Positions 1-7,536 of a stretch of DNA of 64,000 nucleotides are shown piece by piece. A program made the position numbers and the translations under genes. The stretch spans positions 669,259 to 733,258 of the forward strand of contig NZ_PDOG01000002.1 in assembly GCF_003202205.1 (NCBI RefSeq). Direction: 5' to 3'. Below the pieces are notes generated by a model. It saw nothing but the letters and a program-made list of their open reading frames with translations, had not been told where the DNA came from and made no database searches. The first letter of the stretch is position 1; each line of letters starts with the position of its first letter. The DNA is from Halomonas sp. LBP4 (GTDB lineage: Bacteria > Pseudomonadota > Gammaproteobacteria > Pseudomonadales > Halomonadaceae).

Positions 1-562
1 CGATGACGCTGTCGGCGACCTCGGCCAGACGCTGGCCGCGATCCATGGCCAGCTTGCGCAGCATGCGGTAGGCCTGCTCCTCGTCGCAGTCCTGATGCTT
101 CATCAGCAGGCCCTTGGCGCGCTCGATGCGTTTGCGGTCGGCCAGCTGGTTACGCGCCTTGTCGAGTTCCTGGCGCATGGACTGGAAGGCGTCGAAACGG
201 GCGATGGCGACCTCGATGATGGCCTTGACCCGGCCGGGCACCAGGCCGTCGACCACATAGGCGCTGACACCCGACTGCAGCGCCGCCTGCATGGTGTCGG
301 GGTCGTGCTGGTCGGCGAAGAACACCACCGGACGCGGATTCTCGCGATTGAGCAGGGCCATGCTCTCCAGGGTGTCCCGGTCGGGGGATTCCATGTCGAT
401 GATCACCACGTCGGGCTGGTGGCGGGCGACCATCGCGTTGAGGCTCGCCGGGCTCTGCAGGCGGCAGATGACCGTATGGCCCTCGCGGGTGAGGGCCTCC
501 TCGACCATGGCGGCGCGCACGACCTCGTCGTCGACCAGCAGGATATTCAGGGGTGGTGGCAT
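1..562 (-). CDS. nasT: NasT-like ANTAR response regulator (3' end outside window)
   Basis: The first 187 codons of a response-regulator-like protein are visible; the 3' end lies beyond the left edge. It opens with a receiver-like domain (MPPPLNILLVDDE, then DVVIIDMESP near residue 57) and continues into a coiled linker and an ANTAR RNA-binding domain (RKRIERAKGLLMKHQ). NasT proteins are antiterminators that bind leader RNA of nitrate-assimilation operons and are usually held inactive by NasS when nitrate is absent. Divergent transcription from nasA, whose leader contains an attenuator-like hairpin, fits this role. NasS is not in the window. The ATG at 562 is the first in-frame start before the receiver fold. 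The family call is firm; the nitrate role is inferred from the neighbours. Confidence 0.85.
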   Translation of the reverse strand, partial: MPPPLNILLVDDEVVRAAMVEEALTREGHTVICRLQSPASLNAMVARHQPDVVIIDMESPDRDTLESMALLNRENPRPVVFFADQHDPDTMQAALQSGVSAYVVDGLVPGRVKAIIEVAIARFDAFQSMRQELDKARNQLADRKRIERAKGLLMKHQDCDEEQAYRMLRKLAMDRGQRLAEVADSVI

Positions 563-698
563 GGCAGTGTCGCTCGTCGTGTTGCGTGCGTTTACTACTC
601 TGTTGTGCAAGATGCATTCCAGGTACCGCTACCGCGAGGCGGGACGCCCCTCCCGGGCGGATGGGAGGGGAGCCTAGCCGTCGTGTCGAGGAGCCGTG

Positions 699-715
699 GG
701 CACCAGGGTGGTGCA
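699..715 (+). promoter_or_regulatory. Candidate NtrC binding site upstream of nasA
   Basis: The sequence GGCACC-AGGGT-GGTGCA matches the enterobacterial NtrC consensus TGCACC-N5-GGTGCA at all but the first base. It lies about 110 bp upstream of the -24 element of a sigma-54 promoter, a normal distance for an NtrC enhancer. Binding is inferred; NtrC is not encoded in the window. Confidence 0.6.
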
Positions 716-824
716 AGTAACGCGCGCCGGTGATAGTCGTTGGTGCGGCAAGCGGGGGTGAGGGTTCCCCATGAGTTCGGCCGGGACGTTACAGGTCGCT
801 GGATATTTGGTGAAAAGCCTGTCA

Positions 825-840
825 TGGCATGTGTCTTGCT
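825..840 (+). promoter_or_regulatory. Sigma-54 promoter of nasA-cobA
   Basis: TGGCATGTGTCTTGCT matches the -24/-12 consensus TGGCACG-N4-TTGCW, with GG at 826-827, GC at 838-839 and exact spacing. The predicted transcription start is near 850, giving a leader of about 125 nt before nasA. An NtrC-like site lies upstream, so nitrogen limitation is the likely trigger. Confidence 0.8.
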
Positions 841-860
841 TATGTCAGGTCAAACGGTGA

Positions 861-881
861 GGAGAGCCATGCCGGCCCTCC
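861..881 (+). promoter_or_regulatory. Leader stem-loop upstream of nasA (candidate antiterminator element)
   Basis: GGAGAGCC and GGCCCTCC pair around the five-base loop ATGCC with one A-C mismatch. It sits just 5' of a terminator-like hairpin, the same order as the 1:2 and 3:4 hairpins of the Klebsiella nasF leader. The loop does not show the textbook hexaloop with A1 and G4, so binding by NasT or NasR is inference only. Confidence 0.45.
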
Positions 882-892
882 GAGACCAGGCA

Positions 893-947
893 ACGACGCC
901 CGCCAGCGGTCCACTAACAGGGAGGCCGCTGGTGGGCGTCGTCGTTT
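893..947 (+). terminator. Attenuator-like terminator hairpin in nasA leader
   Basis: A 17-bp stem (893-909 with 926-942, one G-U pair) encloses a 16-base loop and is followed by a short T run at 945-947. It ends 27 bp before the nasA start codon. Position and shape fit a factor-dependent attenuator relieved by an ANTAR protein when nitrate or nitrite is present. Confidence 0.65.
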
Positions 948-974
948 CCCGACCGACTGCGACAGGAGATCGTC

Positions 975-3725
975 ATGCATCAGGCCCGAACCACCTGCCC
1001 CTACTGCGGCGTCGGCTGTGGCGTACTGGCCTGCGTGGAGAACGACCGGATCACCGGGGTGGAAGGCGATGCCGATCACCCGGCCAACTTCGGGCGGCTG
1101 TGCGTCAAGGGCTCGGCATTGCACGAGACCCTGGGGGACCACGGCCGGCTGACCCGCCCCCGCGTCGACGGCGTCGAGGTGGAGTGGGACACGGCGCTGG
1201 ATGCCGTGGCCGACCGGCTGCAGGCGACTCGCCGCGACCACGGCAAGGACGCGGTGGCGGCCTACCTCTCGGGGCAGTTGCTCACCGAGGACTACTACGT
1301 CGCCAACAAGCTGTTCAAGGGCTTTCTCGGCACCCCGCACCTGGATACCAACTCGCGACTCTGCATGGCCTCGGCGGTGGCGGCCTACAAGCGCGCCCTG
1401 GGGGCCGATGCGGTGCCCTGCAACTACGAGGATATCGAAGACGCCGAGCTGGTGGTGCTGGTGGGCTCGAACCTGGCCTGGAACCACCCGGTGCTCTACC
1501 AGCGCCTGCGCACCGCCAAGAGTCGCAATCCGCTGCTGCGGGTGGTGGTGATCGACCCCCGGGTGACCGACACCTGCGAGATCGCCGACCTCTACCTGGG
1601 CCTCAAGCCCGGCAGCGACGCCCGGCTGTTCAACGGCCTGCTGACCTGGATGGCCGACAAGGGCAAGCTGGATCGCGTCTATCTCGAGAAACACACCACC
1701 GGTTTCGATGCCGCCCTGGCGGCGGCCCGGGAGGAGGACGACTCGGTGGAGGCCATCGCCGCCGACTGCGATGTCGACCCGGAGCGCCTGGAGACCTTCT
1801 TCTACTGGTTCGCCAGCCAGTTGCACGTGGTGACCCTCTACTCCCAGGGCATCAACCAGTCCTCCAGTGGTACCGACAAGTGCAACGCCATCATCAACTG
1901 CCACCTGGCCGGCGGCAAGATCGGGCTGCCCGGTGCCGGCCCCTTCTCGATCACCGGCCAGCCCAACGCCATGGGCGGGCGCGAGGTGGGGGGCCTGGCC
2001 AACCAGTTGGCCGCCCACATGGACTACCACAGCCCCGGCGCCATCGACCGCGTCACCCGCTTCTGGACGACGGAATCGCTTGTCCCGACCCTGCCCGAGG
2101 GGCCGGGCCATAAGGCGGTGGAGCTCTTCGAGGCGATCGAGCGGGGCGAGGTGCGGGCGGTATGGATCATGGCCACCAACCCGGCGGTCAGTCTGCCCGA
2201 CGTTCACCGGGTGCGCCGGGCCCTGGCGAAGTGTCCGCTGGTGATCGTCTCCGAGTGCGTGGCCGACACCGACCTGTTGCCCTACGCCGACATCGTGCTG
2301 CCGGCCTCGGGCTGGTCGGAGAAGGACGGCACCGTGACCAATTCCGAGCGACGCATCTCCCGCCAGCGCGGCATCCTGCCGCCGCCGGGGGAGGCGCGTC
2401 ACGACTGGTGGATCATCACCCAGGTGGCCCACCGGCTCGGGTTCGGCGAGGCCTTCGCCTTCGGGCATCCGAGCGAGATCTTCGACGAGCATGCCCGGCT
2501 GTCGGGGTTCGAGAACCTGGCCGGCTCCGAGTCCGCCCGGCTGTTCGATATCTCCGGCCTGGCCGGGCTCGACCGGGCGGCCTATGACGCCCTGGCCCCG
2601 ATCCAGTGGCCGGTGACGGCCCGGGCACCGCAGGGGACGGCGCGGCTGTTCGAGGATGGCCGTTTCGCCACCCCGGACGGCCTGGCCAGGCTGATCCCGG
2701 TGCGACCGCGCGAGCCCGAGCAGGCGCTGAGCGAGGCACGCCCGCTGCGCCTCAACACCGGACGGGTGCGCGACCAGTGGCACACCATGACCCGCACCGG
2801 CCGGGCGCCGCGGCTGATGAACCACCGCGCCGAGCCCTTTATCGAGCTCACCCCGGAAGATGCCCAGGCCCTGGGCATCGAGGATCAGCAGCTGGCGCGC
2901 TTGACCGGCGCCGGCGGCGACTACCTCGGCCGGGTGCGGCTCTCCAAGGGGCAGCGCCGTGGCGAGGTCTTCGTGCCCATGCACTGGACCGGTCAATTCA
3001 GCGGCTGCGCGAGCATGGGGGGGCTGCTCGAGGCGCACCTCGACCCGGTCTCCGGTCAGCCCGAGTCCAAGCACGGTGCGGTGGCGCTCGAACCGCTGAC
3101 GGACGGCTGGGAAGCGACCCTGCTGGTGGCCGACGACCTGGATGCCGAAGCCGACTGGTGTGACACCGCCGACTACTGGGCGCGCATTCCCCTGGGCGGG
3201 TGCCAGCGCTGGCAGCTGGCCGGCGGTCGGCCGGGCGAGCGCCCCGACTGGCTGGCCTGGCTGGCCCGGCACCTGCCGGTGGCCCCGGCGCTGTGGTGTG
3301 AGGACCCGGCCAGTGGACGCCTGCGGGCCGCGGGGATCGAGGCGGGTCGCCTGCGTTGGTGGCTGATGGTGGCGCCTCCCCGGGAGCTCCCCGGCCTGGC
3401 CTGGCTCGACGAGCGCTTCCAGGAGAGCGCCCGCGGCGAATCGCTGGATGCGACCCGTCGCCGACGACTGCTGGCCGGTTGCGACGACGGCGCCGCCGAT
3501 AGCGGCCCGGTGGTGTGCAGCTGCCACCAGGTGGGCCGCTCCTCCATCGTCTCGGCCATCCAGGGGGGCGACACCAGCGTCGAGGCGCTCGGTGCACGGC
3601 TGGCCTGCGGCACCCAGTGCGGCAGCTGCATCCCCGAACTGAAGTCCCTTATCGAAGAAAGTGCCGAAGAGGAGAGGGCCCATGCGCGCACTGAGCCGAA
3701 GCCTGAAATCGTTGACGTCGCCTGA
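975..3725 (+). CDS. nasA: Assimilatory nitrate reductase catalytic subunit
   Basis: This 916-residue molybdopterin oxidoreductase reduces nitrate to nitrite for nitrogen assimilation in the cytoplasm. An N-terminal 4Fe-4S site is formed by C8, C11, C15 and C43. The Mo-bisMGD domains follow (QGINQSSSGTDKCN region and NTGRVRDQWHTMTRTG near residue 595). The C-terminus carries a BFD-like 2Fe-2S domain (CSCHQ with a CGTQCGSC motif near residue 880), which many NasA proteins have and NarG/NapA lack. There is no Tat signal. It is followed by cobA with overlapping reading frames. No nitrite reductase or NasB/NasC electron donor is in the window, so those must lie elsewhere. Confidence 0.95.
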   Translation: MHQARTTCPYCGVGCGVLACVENDRITGVEGDADHPANFGRLCVKGSALHETLGDHGRLTRPRVDGVEVEWDTALDAVADRLQATRRDHGKDAVAAYLSGQLLTEDYYVANKLFKGFLGTPHLDTNSRLCMASAVAAYKRALGADAVPCNYEDIEDAELVVLVGSNLAWNHPVLYQRLRTAKSRNPLLRVVVIDPRVTDTCEIADLYLGLKPGSDARLFNGLLTWMADKGKLDRVYLEKHTTGFDAALAAAREEDDSVEAIAADCDVDPERLETFFYWFASQLHVVTLYSQGINQSSSGTDKCNAIINCHLAGGKIGLPGAGPFSITGQPNAMGGREVGGLANQLAAHMDYHSPGAIDRVTRFWTTESLVPTLPEGPGHKAVELFEAIERGEVRAVWIMATNPAVSLPDVHRVRRALAKCPLVIVSECVADTDLLPYADIVLPASGWSEKDGTVTNSERRISRQRGILPPPGEARHDWWIITQVAHRLGFGEAFAFGHPSEIFDEHARLSGFENLAGSESARLFDISGLAGLDRAAYDALAPIQWPVTARAPQGTARLFEDGRFATPDGLARLIPVRPREPEQALSEARPLRLNTGRVRDQWHTMTRTGRAPRLMNHRAEPFIELTPEDAQALGIEDQQLARLTGAGGDYLGRVRLSKGQRRGEVFVPMHWTGQFSGCASMGGLLEAHLDPVSGQPESKHGAVALEPLTDGWEATLLVADDLDAEADWCDTADYWARIPLGGCQRWQLAGGRPGERPDWLAWLARHLPVAPALWCEDPASGRLRAAGIEAGRLRWWLMVAPPRELPGLAWLDERFQESARGESLDATRRRRLLAGCDDGAADSGPVVCSCHQVGRSSIVSAIQGGDTSVEALGARLACGTQCGSCIPELKSLIEESAEEERAHARTEPKPEIVDVA

Positions 3726-4605
3726 CGTCCCCGGCGCCCTGGCACGCCTCGGAGCCGCGGCCGGCCGGTACCTGGAGGGGCTGAAGGGTACGACCGGCGA
3801 GGCCGGCGTGACGCTGCCGCTGCGGGGGGAGTGCCGCCCCGGGCGCGTCTACCTGGTGGGCGCCGGCAGCGGTGATGTGGAGTTGCTGACCCTCAAGGCC
3901 GCGCGGTTGCTCATGCAGGCCGACGCGGTGGTCTATGACCGCCTGGTCGGCGATGAGGTGCTGGCGCTGATTCCCGCTGGGCGCGAGCGCTACTACGTGG
4001 GCAAGGCCAGCGGCCATCACAGCGTGCCCCAGGCCGAGATCGGGGCCCTGATGGTCGAACTGGCGGGGCAGGGCAAGTCGGTGGTGCGCCTCAAGGGGGG
4101 CGATCCGGGGGTGTTCGGGCGAATGGGCGAGGAGCTCGCCGCGCTGGCCGAGGCCGGCATTCCCGCCGAGATCGTGCCCGGCATTACCGCGGCGTCCGCG
4201 GCCTGTGCGGGCATGGGCATCCCGCTCACCGACCGTGCCCACGCCCAGCAGTTGCGTTTCGTCACCGCCCAGCTCTGCCGCGAGGATGGCGAGCCCGACT
4301 GGGCATCGCTGGCTCGCCGGGACGAGACCCTGGTGTTCTACATGGGACTCTCCAAGGTGGCGGCGATCTGTGCCGGCCTGCGCCGCGCCGGGCTCCCCGA
4401 CGACTGGCCGATCATGCTGGTGGCCAACGCCAGCCTGCCCGAACAGCAATCGCTCACCGGCACCCTGGCCGACATGCCCGCCAGGCTCGAGGCGGAGCCG
4501 CTGCCCTCGCCCTGCCTGATCGTGGTGGGCAGCGTGGTACGCATGGTCGAGGCCAGTCCGGCTTCACCGTCCCGTTCGGAATCGAGCGGGGCTACGGACC
4601 CTTGA
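3682..4605 (+). CDS. cobA: Uroporphyrinogen-III C-methyltransferase (SUMT)
   Basis: This 307-residue protein methylates uroporphyrinogen III with SAM to precorrin-2, the precursor of sirohaem needed by nitrite reductase. It shows the SUMT start VYLVGAGSGDVELLTLKA, the VVYDRLVG segment, VRLKGGDPGVFGRMGEE and the PGITAASAACAGMGIPLT loop. About 55 residues precede the catalytic domain and are not conserved in short SUMTs. The ATG at 3682 is preferred because GAGGAG lies just upstream; the frame overlaps the end of nasA by 44 bases, so translation is probably coupled. Pairing with nasA links sirohaem supply to nitrate use. Confidence 0.93.
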   Translation: MRALSRSLKSLTSPDVPGALARLGAAAGRYLEGLKGTTGEAGVTLPLRGECRPGRVYLVGAGSGDVELLTLKAARLLMQADAVVYDRLVGDEVLALIPAGRERYYVGKASGHHSVPQAEIGALMVELAGQGKSVVRLKGGDPGVFGRMGEELAALAEAGIPAEIVPGITAASAACAGMGIPLTDRAHAQQLRFVTAQLCREDGEPDWASLARRDETLVFYMGLSKVAAICAGLRRAGLPDDWPIMLVANASLPEQQSLTGTLADMPARLEAEPLPSPCLIVVGSVVRMVEASPASPSRSESSGATDP

Positions 4606-4665
4606 GGGATCGCTGACACGAACCCCGGTCGCCCGGCCATCCCCGGGCGGTTTCCCCGCCTTCCA

Positions 4666-4699
4666 GGCGGCGTACTGTAACGCCGCCTTTCCATTTTTT
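4666..4699 (+). terminator. Intrinsic terminator after cobA
   Basis: GGCGGCGT and ACGCCGCC form an 8-bp perfect stem around ACTGTA, followed by TTTCCATTTTTT. It closes the nasA-cobA transcript before the glycine-rich cluster. Confidence 0.85.
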
Positions 4700-4748
4700 G
4701 GCACTCCGACGACTGGGCTGATTTACCTGAACTTTTGCTTGCAGCGGA

Positions 4749-4762
4749 GGGTTGAAGAACCC
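4749..4762. promoter_or_regulatory. Inverted repeat, candidate activator site
   Basis: GGGTT-GAAG-AACCC is a perfect inverted repeat about 135 bp upstream of the sigma-54 promoter at 4896. That is a usual distance for an enhancer-binding-protein site, and the adjacent AT-rich stretch 4838-4880 could be a bending site. No second copy was found, so the role is speculative. Confidence 0.25.
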
Positions 4763-4895
4763 TTCGCCGCCCTTACTGCTTCACGCCCTTAACACTATCC
4801 CTCCTCTCCCTGGCCGGTGCCGCGTGCTCCGGTGTTGTCCGTTTATTTTTAACATATTGTTTTTAAAGTATTTTATTCGCGACTTGGGGCCGTGC

Positions 4896-4911
4896 TGGCA
4901 TGGGTCGTGCT
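4896..4911 (+). promoter_or_regulatory. Sigma-54 promoter of the glycine-rich exported-protein operon
   Basis: TGGCATGGGTCGTGCT keeps GG at 4897-4898 and GC at 4909-4910 with exact -24/-12 spacing; it departs from TTGC only at the first T. An AT-rich block (4838-4880) lies directly upstream. The transcription start would be near 4921, leaving a 119-nt leader before 5040. The likely activator is the sigma-54 regulator encoded at 9499-10923. Confidence 0.7.
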
Positions 4912-5039
4912 CTAGAGTCCATGACTGCGAGCGGGTATCGACGTTCAAGGGGCTGACGGCCTTCGATGCAATGACACCGGTTCGCAGTGAAACGCAGTAA
5001 TGCAACGAAGGCCCAGTCGAACTGAATGGAGCAACGATC

Positions 5040-6197
5040 ATGAAAAAGTATCTGGTAGTCGCGGGTACTCCCTTGCTGGCGCTGGTGATGGCGATCTCCA
5101 CGGCCCATGCGAACCCGAGTGCCGGCTTTGCAGATCAGGTCGATCAGGAGGTGGATTCCACGGCAGTTGCCATTGGCGGTAGCAGTGGCAATGCAGATGG
5201 TGGTGGCGGCTTCGGCGTGGGTGTTGGCGGCGGCGGCGGCAACGCCAACGGTGGCATAAACGATGATGACTCCGGCGGGGCCAACGGCGGCACTGGTGGT
5301 GCCGGCGGCTATGGTGAAGGTACCGGGATGGGTGGCAACGGCGGCTCCACCGGCCGTGGCGGCGATGCCTGGGCCATGAGCGAGTCCTACAACACCTCCA
5401 CCAGCGTGATCTCGCTGCAGGAGATGCACTCCACCGTCAATGGTGCCGGTATTGCCATCATCGGTGGCACTGGCGCCGCAGGGGCTCAGGGCGGCGCCGG
5501 CGGTGCGGCAGCCGCGGTGAACGTGGGCATCGGTGCCGGCGGCGATGGTGGCGATGGCAATGGCGGTGACGGTGGCACAGCACTCGCCGGGGCCGGTGAC
5601 GGTGCCGGAGGCGGTGAGGCGACTGGCGTCGGGGTGGGCCTCGGCGGTGGACTCGGTGCCGGAGACGGTGGCGATACCGGCGCCGGCGCCGGTGCGGCCT
5701 CCGGTTCCCTGGGCGCCAACCTTGCAGGCCTCAGCGCCGGTGAAGATGTCGACGATGATAATACCGCTGGCGGCTCTCAGAGCGCTGCAGCCGACTCCGC
5801 TGCCACCGCCAGTGCTTCCTCAGGTGATGGCGGTGCCGGCACCGGCACCGGTACCGGCACCGGCACCGGCGAGGGTGCCGCCACGGCCGGCAACGGCGGC
5901 AATGGTGGCAATGCCAATGCCCTGGCCGGCAACGGCGGCAATGGCAACGGCGGCAACGGCGGCAATGGCAACGGTACCACCGGCGATGCCATGGCCACGG
6001 CCGGCAACGGCGGGGCCGGCGGCAATGGCGGCAACGGTGGAGCGGCGGTCTTCTCGACCGGTGCGGCCAGCGTGTCCGTCGGCGGGGGTGTGTTCGGCGG
6101 CATCAGCAACATGAACGTCTCCACCGGCCTCTACAACTCGCAGCTGGCCGGCACCAGCGTTGCCGCTCACAGCAATGTAAGCATTGGCGGCAACTAA
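5040..6197 (+). CDS. Exported Gly/Asn/Ala-rich low-complexity protein (candidate matrix or amyloid-like protein)
   Basis: A 385-residue protein starts with a clear Sec signal peptide ending TAHA at residue 24. The rest is dominated by Gly, Asn, Ala, Thr and Ser, with runs such as GGNGGNAN, GNGGNGNGTT and GTGTGTGTGEG. Two less repetitive segments flank the rich core: about residues 110-150 (SYNTSTSVISLQEM) and the C-terminus (SNMNVSTGLYNSQLAG). There are no cysteines to speak of, no membrane segment after the signal and no sortase or autotransporter domain. Composition suggests a secreted fibrous or structural protein. First gene after the sigma-54 promoter, and separated from the next gene by a strong hairpin, as expected for a highly expressed subunit. 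No family is recognised; function is inferred from context. Confidence 0.75.
   Translation: MKKYLVVAGTPLLALVMAISTAHANPSAGFADQVDQEVDSTAVAIGGSSGNADGGGGFGVGVGGGGGNANGGINDDDSGGANGGTGGAGGYGEGTGMGGNGGSTGRGGDAWAMSESYNTSTSVISLQEMHSTVNGAGIAIIGGTGAAGAQGGAGGAAAAVNVGIGAGGDGGDGNGGDGGTALAGAGDGAGGGEATGVGVGLGGGLGAGDGGDTGAGAGAASGSLGANLAGLSAGEDVDDDNTAGGSQSAAADSAATASASSGDGGAGTGTGTGTGTGEGAATAGNGGNGGNANALAGNGGNGNGGNGGNGNGTTGDAMATAGNGGAGGNGGNGGAAVFSTGAASVSVGGGVFGGISNMNVSTGLYNSQLAGTSVAAHSNVSIGGN
5834..5870 (+). repeat. Hexanucleotide tandem repeat inside the glycine-rich gene
   Basis: About six near-identical copies of GGCACC/GGTACC-type hexamers encode Gly-Thr dipeptides. Copy changes would keep the frame and alter only the length of the Gly-Thr tract. 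Confidence 0.75.
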
Positions 6198-6240
6198 TCG
6201 AATCACCTGGCCCAGGGACGGGCATGAGTTGTCGCGTCCG

Positions 6241-6270
6241 GGAACTGGCGGAGCACGCTCCGCCAGTTCC
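6241..6270 (+). promoter_or_regulatory. Strong intercistronic hairpin after the glycine-rich gene
   Basis: GGAACTGGCGGAGC and GCTCCGCCAGTTCC are perfect complements separated by two bases. No T run follows. It is more likely an mRNA-stabilising or processing structure that raises the level of the upstream subunit than a full terminator, since the next gene has no obvious promoter of its own. Confidence 0.7.
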
Positions 6271-6316
6271 TCCACCGCTCGGGGAGACCCGGGAAAGTCC
6301 GGAAGGAGGCTAGGCG

Positions 6317-6754
6317 ATGAAGGCGATAATGACTGTCCCGCGGCGAGAGCGATTCCGCCGGCGACTCCTGGCAACCCTGGTCGTGCTGTCGGCGGGCGGG
6401 GCGGGAATGGGCTACGCCGATGCGGGCGAAGTCGGTGGGAGTATTCCCTCTTCCGGTTCCGGCTTCGCGGCCCTGCCGAGCATGGATCTCGAGGCGATGG
6501 CGCAGGCGCGGGGGCGGGAGGGTGTCAACGTCCACCTCGACAGCGTCAATGTGCAGAGCATCCAGGACCTGAATGCCATCTCCGTCGGCTCCGATTTCAA
6601 TGTCATCAACGGCAACATGATGACCGGCTCCATCACCTTCGAACAGGGGAGCATGGGCCACTTCAGCGGTACCGGGATCTTCAACGGCATCACCGGCAAT
6701 GCCAATGCCGTCAACAACGCCATCGGCATCAGCGTTTATATCCAGAATCCTTGA
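6317..6754 (+). CDS. Small exported protein of the glycine-rich cluster
   Basis: A 145-residue protein with a basic N-terminus (RRERFRRR) and a hydrophobic signal sequence ending near ADA at residue 36. The mature part is rich in Asn, Gly, Ser and Ile with alternating polar and nonpolar residues (VHLDSVNVQSIQDL, GSITFEQGSMGHFSGTGIF, NNAIGISVYIQNP), a pattern suited to beta strands. A GEVGG motif follows the signal. An AAGGAGG ribosome site lies at 6303-6309. No family is recognised. It may be a minor subunit, nucleator or chaperone for the preceding low-complexity protein, by analogy with minor subunits of curli and Fap; this is inference. Confidence 0.7.
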   Translation: MKAIMTVPRRERFRRRLLATLVVLSAGGAGMGYADAGEVGGSIPSSGSGFAALPSMDLEAMAQARGREGVNVHLDSVNVQSIQDLNAISVGSDFNVINGNMMTGSITFEQGSMGHFSGTGIFNGITGNANAVNNAIGISVYIQNP

Positions 6755-6800
6755 TCCAGCGGCACGGTCCTTGAACGAGGAACGCTAGAGGCACAGGCCC

Positions 6801-7514
6801 ATGAGAGATTCAGCGAAACGCTCCCTGCTGCTGGCGGCGCTGCTGGCACTGTTGGGAGGCGGCATCGCCGCGAGCGTGGAGGCCGGTCCGGTCAACATCT
6901 CGAACCGCTTCGGCTCCTTCCAGGTTCAGGCCAAGAGCCTCTCGGAGTTCAGTTGGGAGAGGGTGGTGCCGCAGCAGTACGACTTCAGCTGCGGCTCGGC
7001 GGCGGTGGCGACCCTGCTGACCTTCCATTACGACCGGGAGACCACCGAGGCCGAGGTCTTCGAGTCGATGATCCGCCACGGTGATGCGGAGCAGATCCAG
7101 ACCTATGGCTTCTCCATGCTGGACATGAAGCGCTACCTGGACACCCAGGGTCTCGACTCCGATGGCTTCAAGATCTCCCTGGACGACTTCATGCGCATCG
7201 GTGTGCCCGCCATCACCCTGGTCAATACCGGGGGGTACAAGCATTTCGTCGTCGTCAAGGGCGTCGACCGGGAGAACGTCCTGGTGGGAGACCCGGCGGC
7301 GGGGACCGTCGTGGTCCCGAAGGAGATGTTCGAGACGCTCTGGACCGGTACGGTGCTCGGTGCCCGGGCGGAACTGGAAGTGGCCCAGCGCAACTTCAAC
7401 AGCGAGCGTGACTGGCGCGTCCGTCCCTCCCCGCCCATCGCGGAGGGCGTGCAGCGTTACAACGTCGGAGCCAATCTGCTGTCGCTGCCGGGCATTACCG
7501 AACTGGGTAGGTAA
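6801..7514 (+). CDS. Exported C39-family cysteine peptidase
   Basis: A 237-residue protein with a signal peptide ending near SVEA (residue 28) and a papain-like C39 fold. The catalytic Cys is C64 in QYDFSCGSAAVATLL, His is H148 in GGYKHFVVVKG and Asp is D164 in VLVGDPAAG. C39 domains normally sit in ABC exporters and cut leaders after Gly-Gly; free exported versions occur in the Fap functional-amyloid operon (FapD). There is no ABC transporter here, so it would act in the periplasm. The next gene carries an ELDTLRGG motif, a plausible substrate site. A segment after the catalytic domain (RNFNSERDWRVRPSP) precedes the C-terminus. The family is confident and the substrate is inferred. Confidence 0.88.
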   Translation: MRDSAKRSLLLAALLALLGGGIAASVEAGPVNISNRFGSFQVQAKSLSEFSWERVVPQQYDFSCGSAAVATLLTFHYDRETTEAEVFESMIRHGDAEQIQTYGFSMLDMKRYLDTQGLDSDGFKISLDDFMRIGVPAITLVNTGGYKHFVVVKGVDRENVLVGDPAAGTVVVPKEMFETLWTGTVLGARAELEVAQRNFNSERDWRVRPSPPIAEGVQRYNVGANLLSLPGITELGR

Positions 7515-7536
7515 TCACTCACAGGAGTTACCGACC

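Noticed and set aside
840..3683. A 947-codon open frame on the minus strand opposite nasA
   Set aside because: It is an antisense shadow of high-GC coding sequence: no ribosome site, no domain, and nasA motifs are intact on the other strand.
5540..6030. Repeats in the glycine-rich gene as a CRISPR array
   Set aside because: The units are short, lie within one open frame and encode Gly/Asn; there are no unique spacers of constant length and no cas genes.
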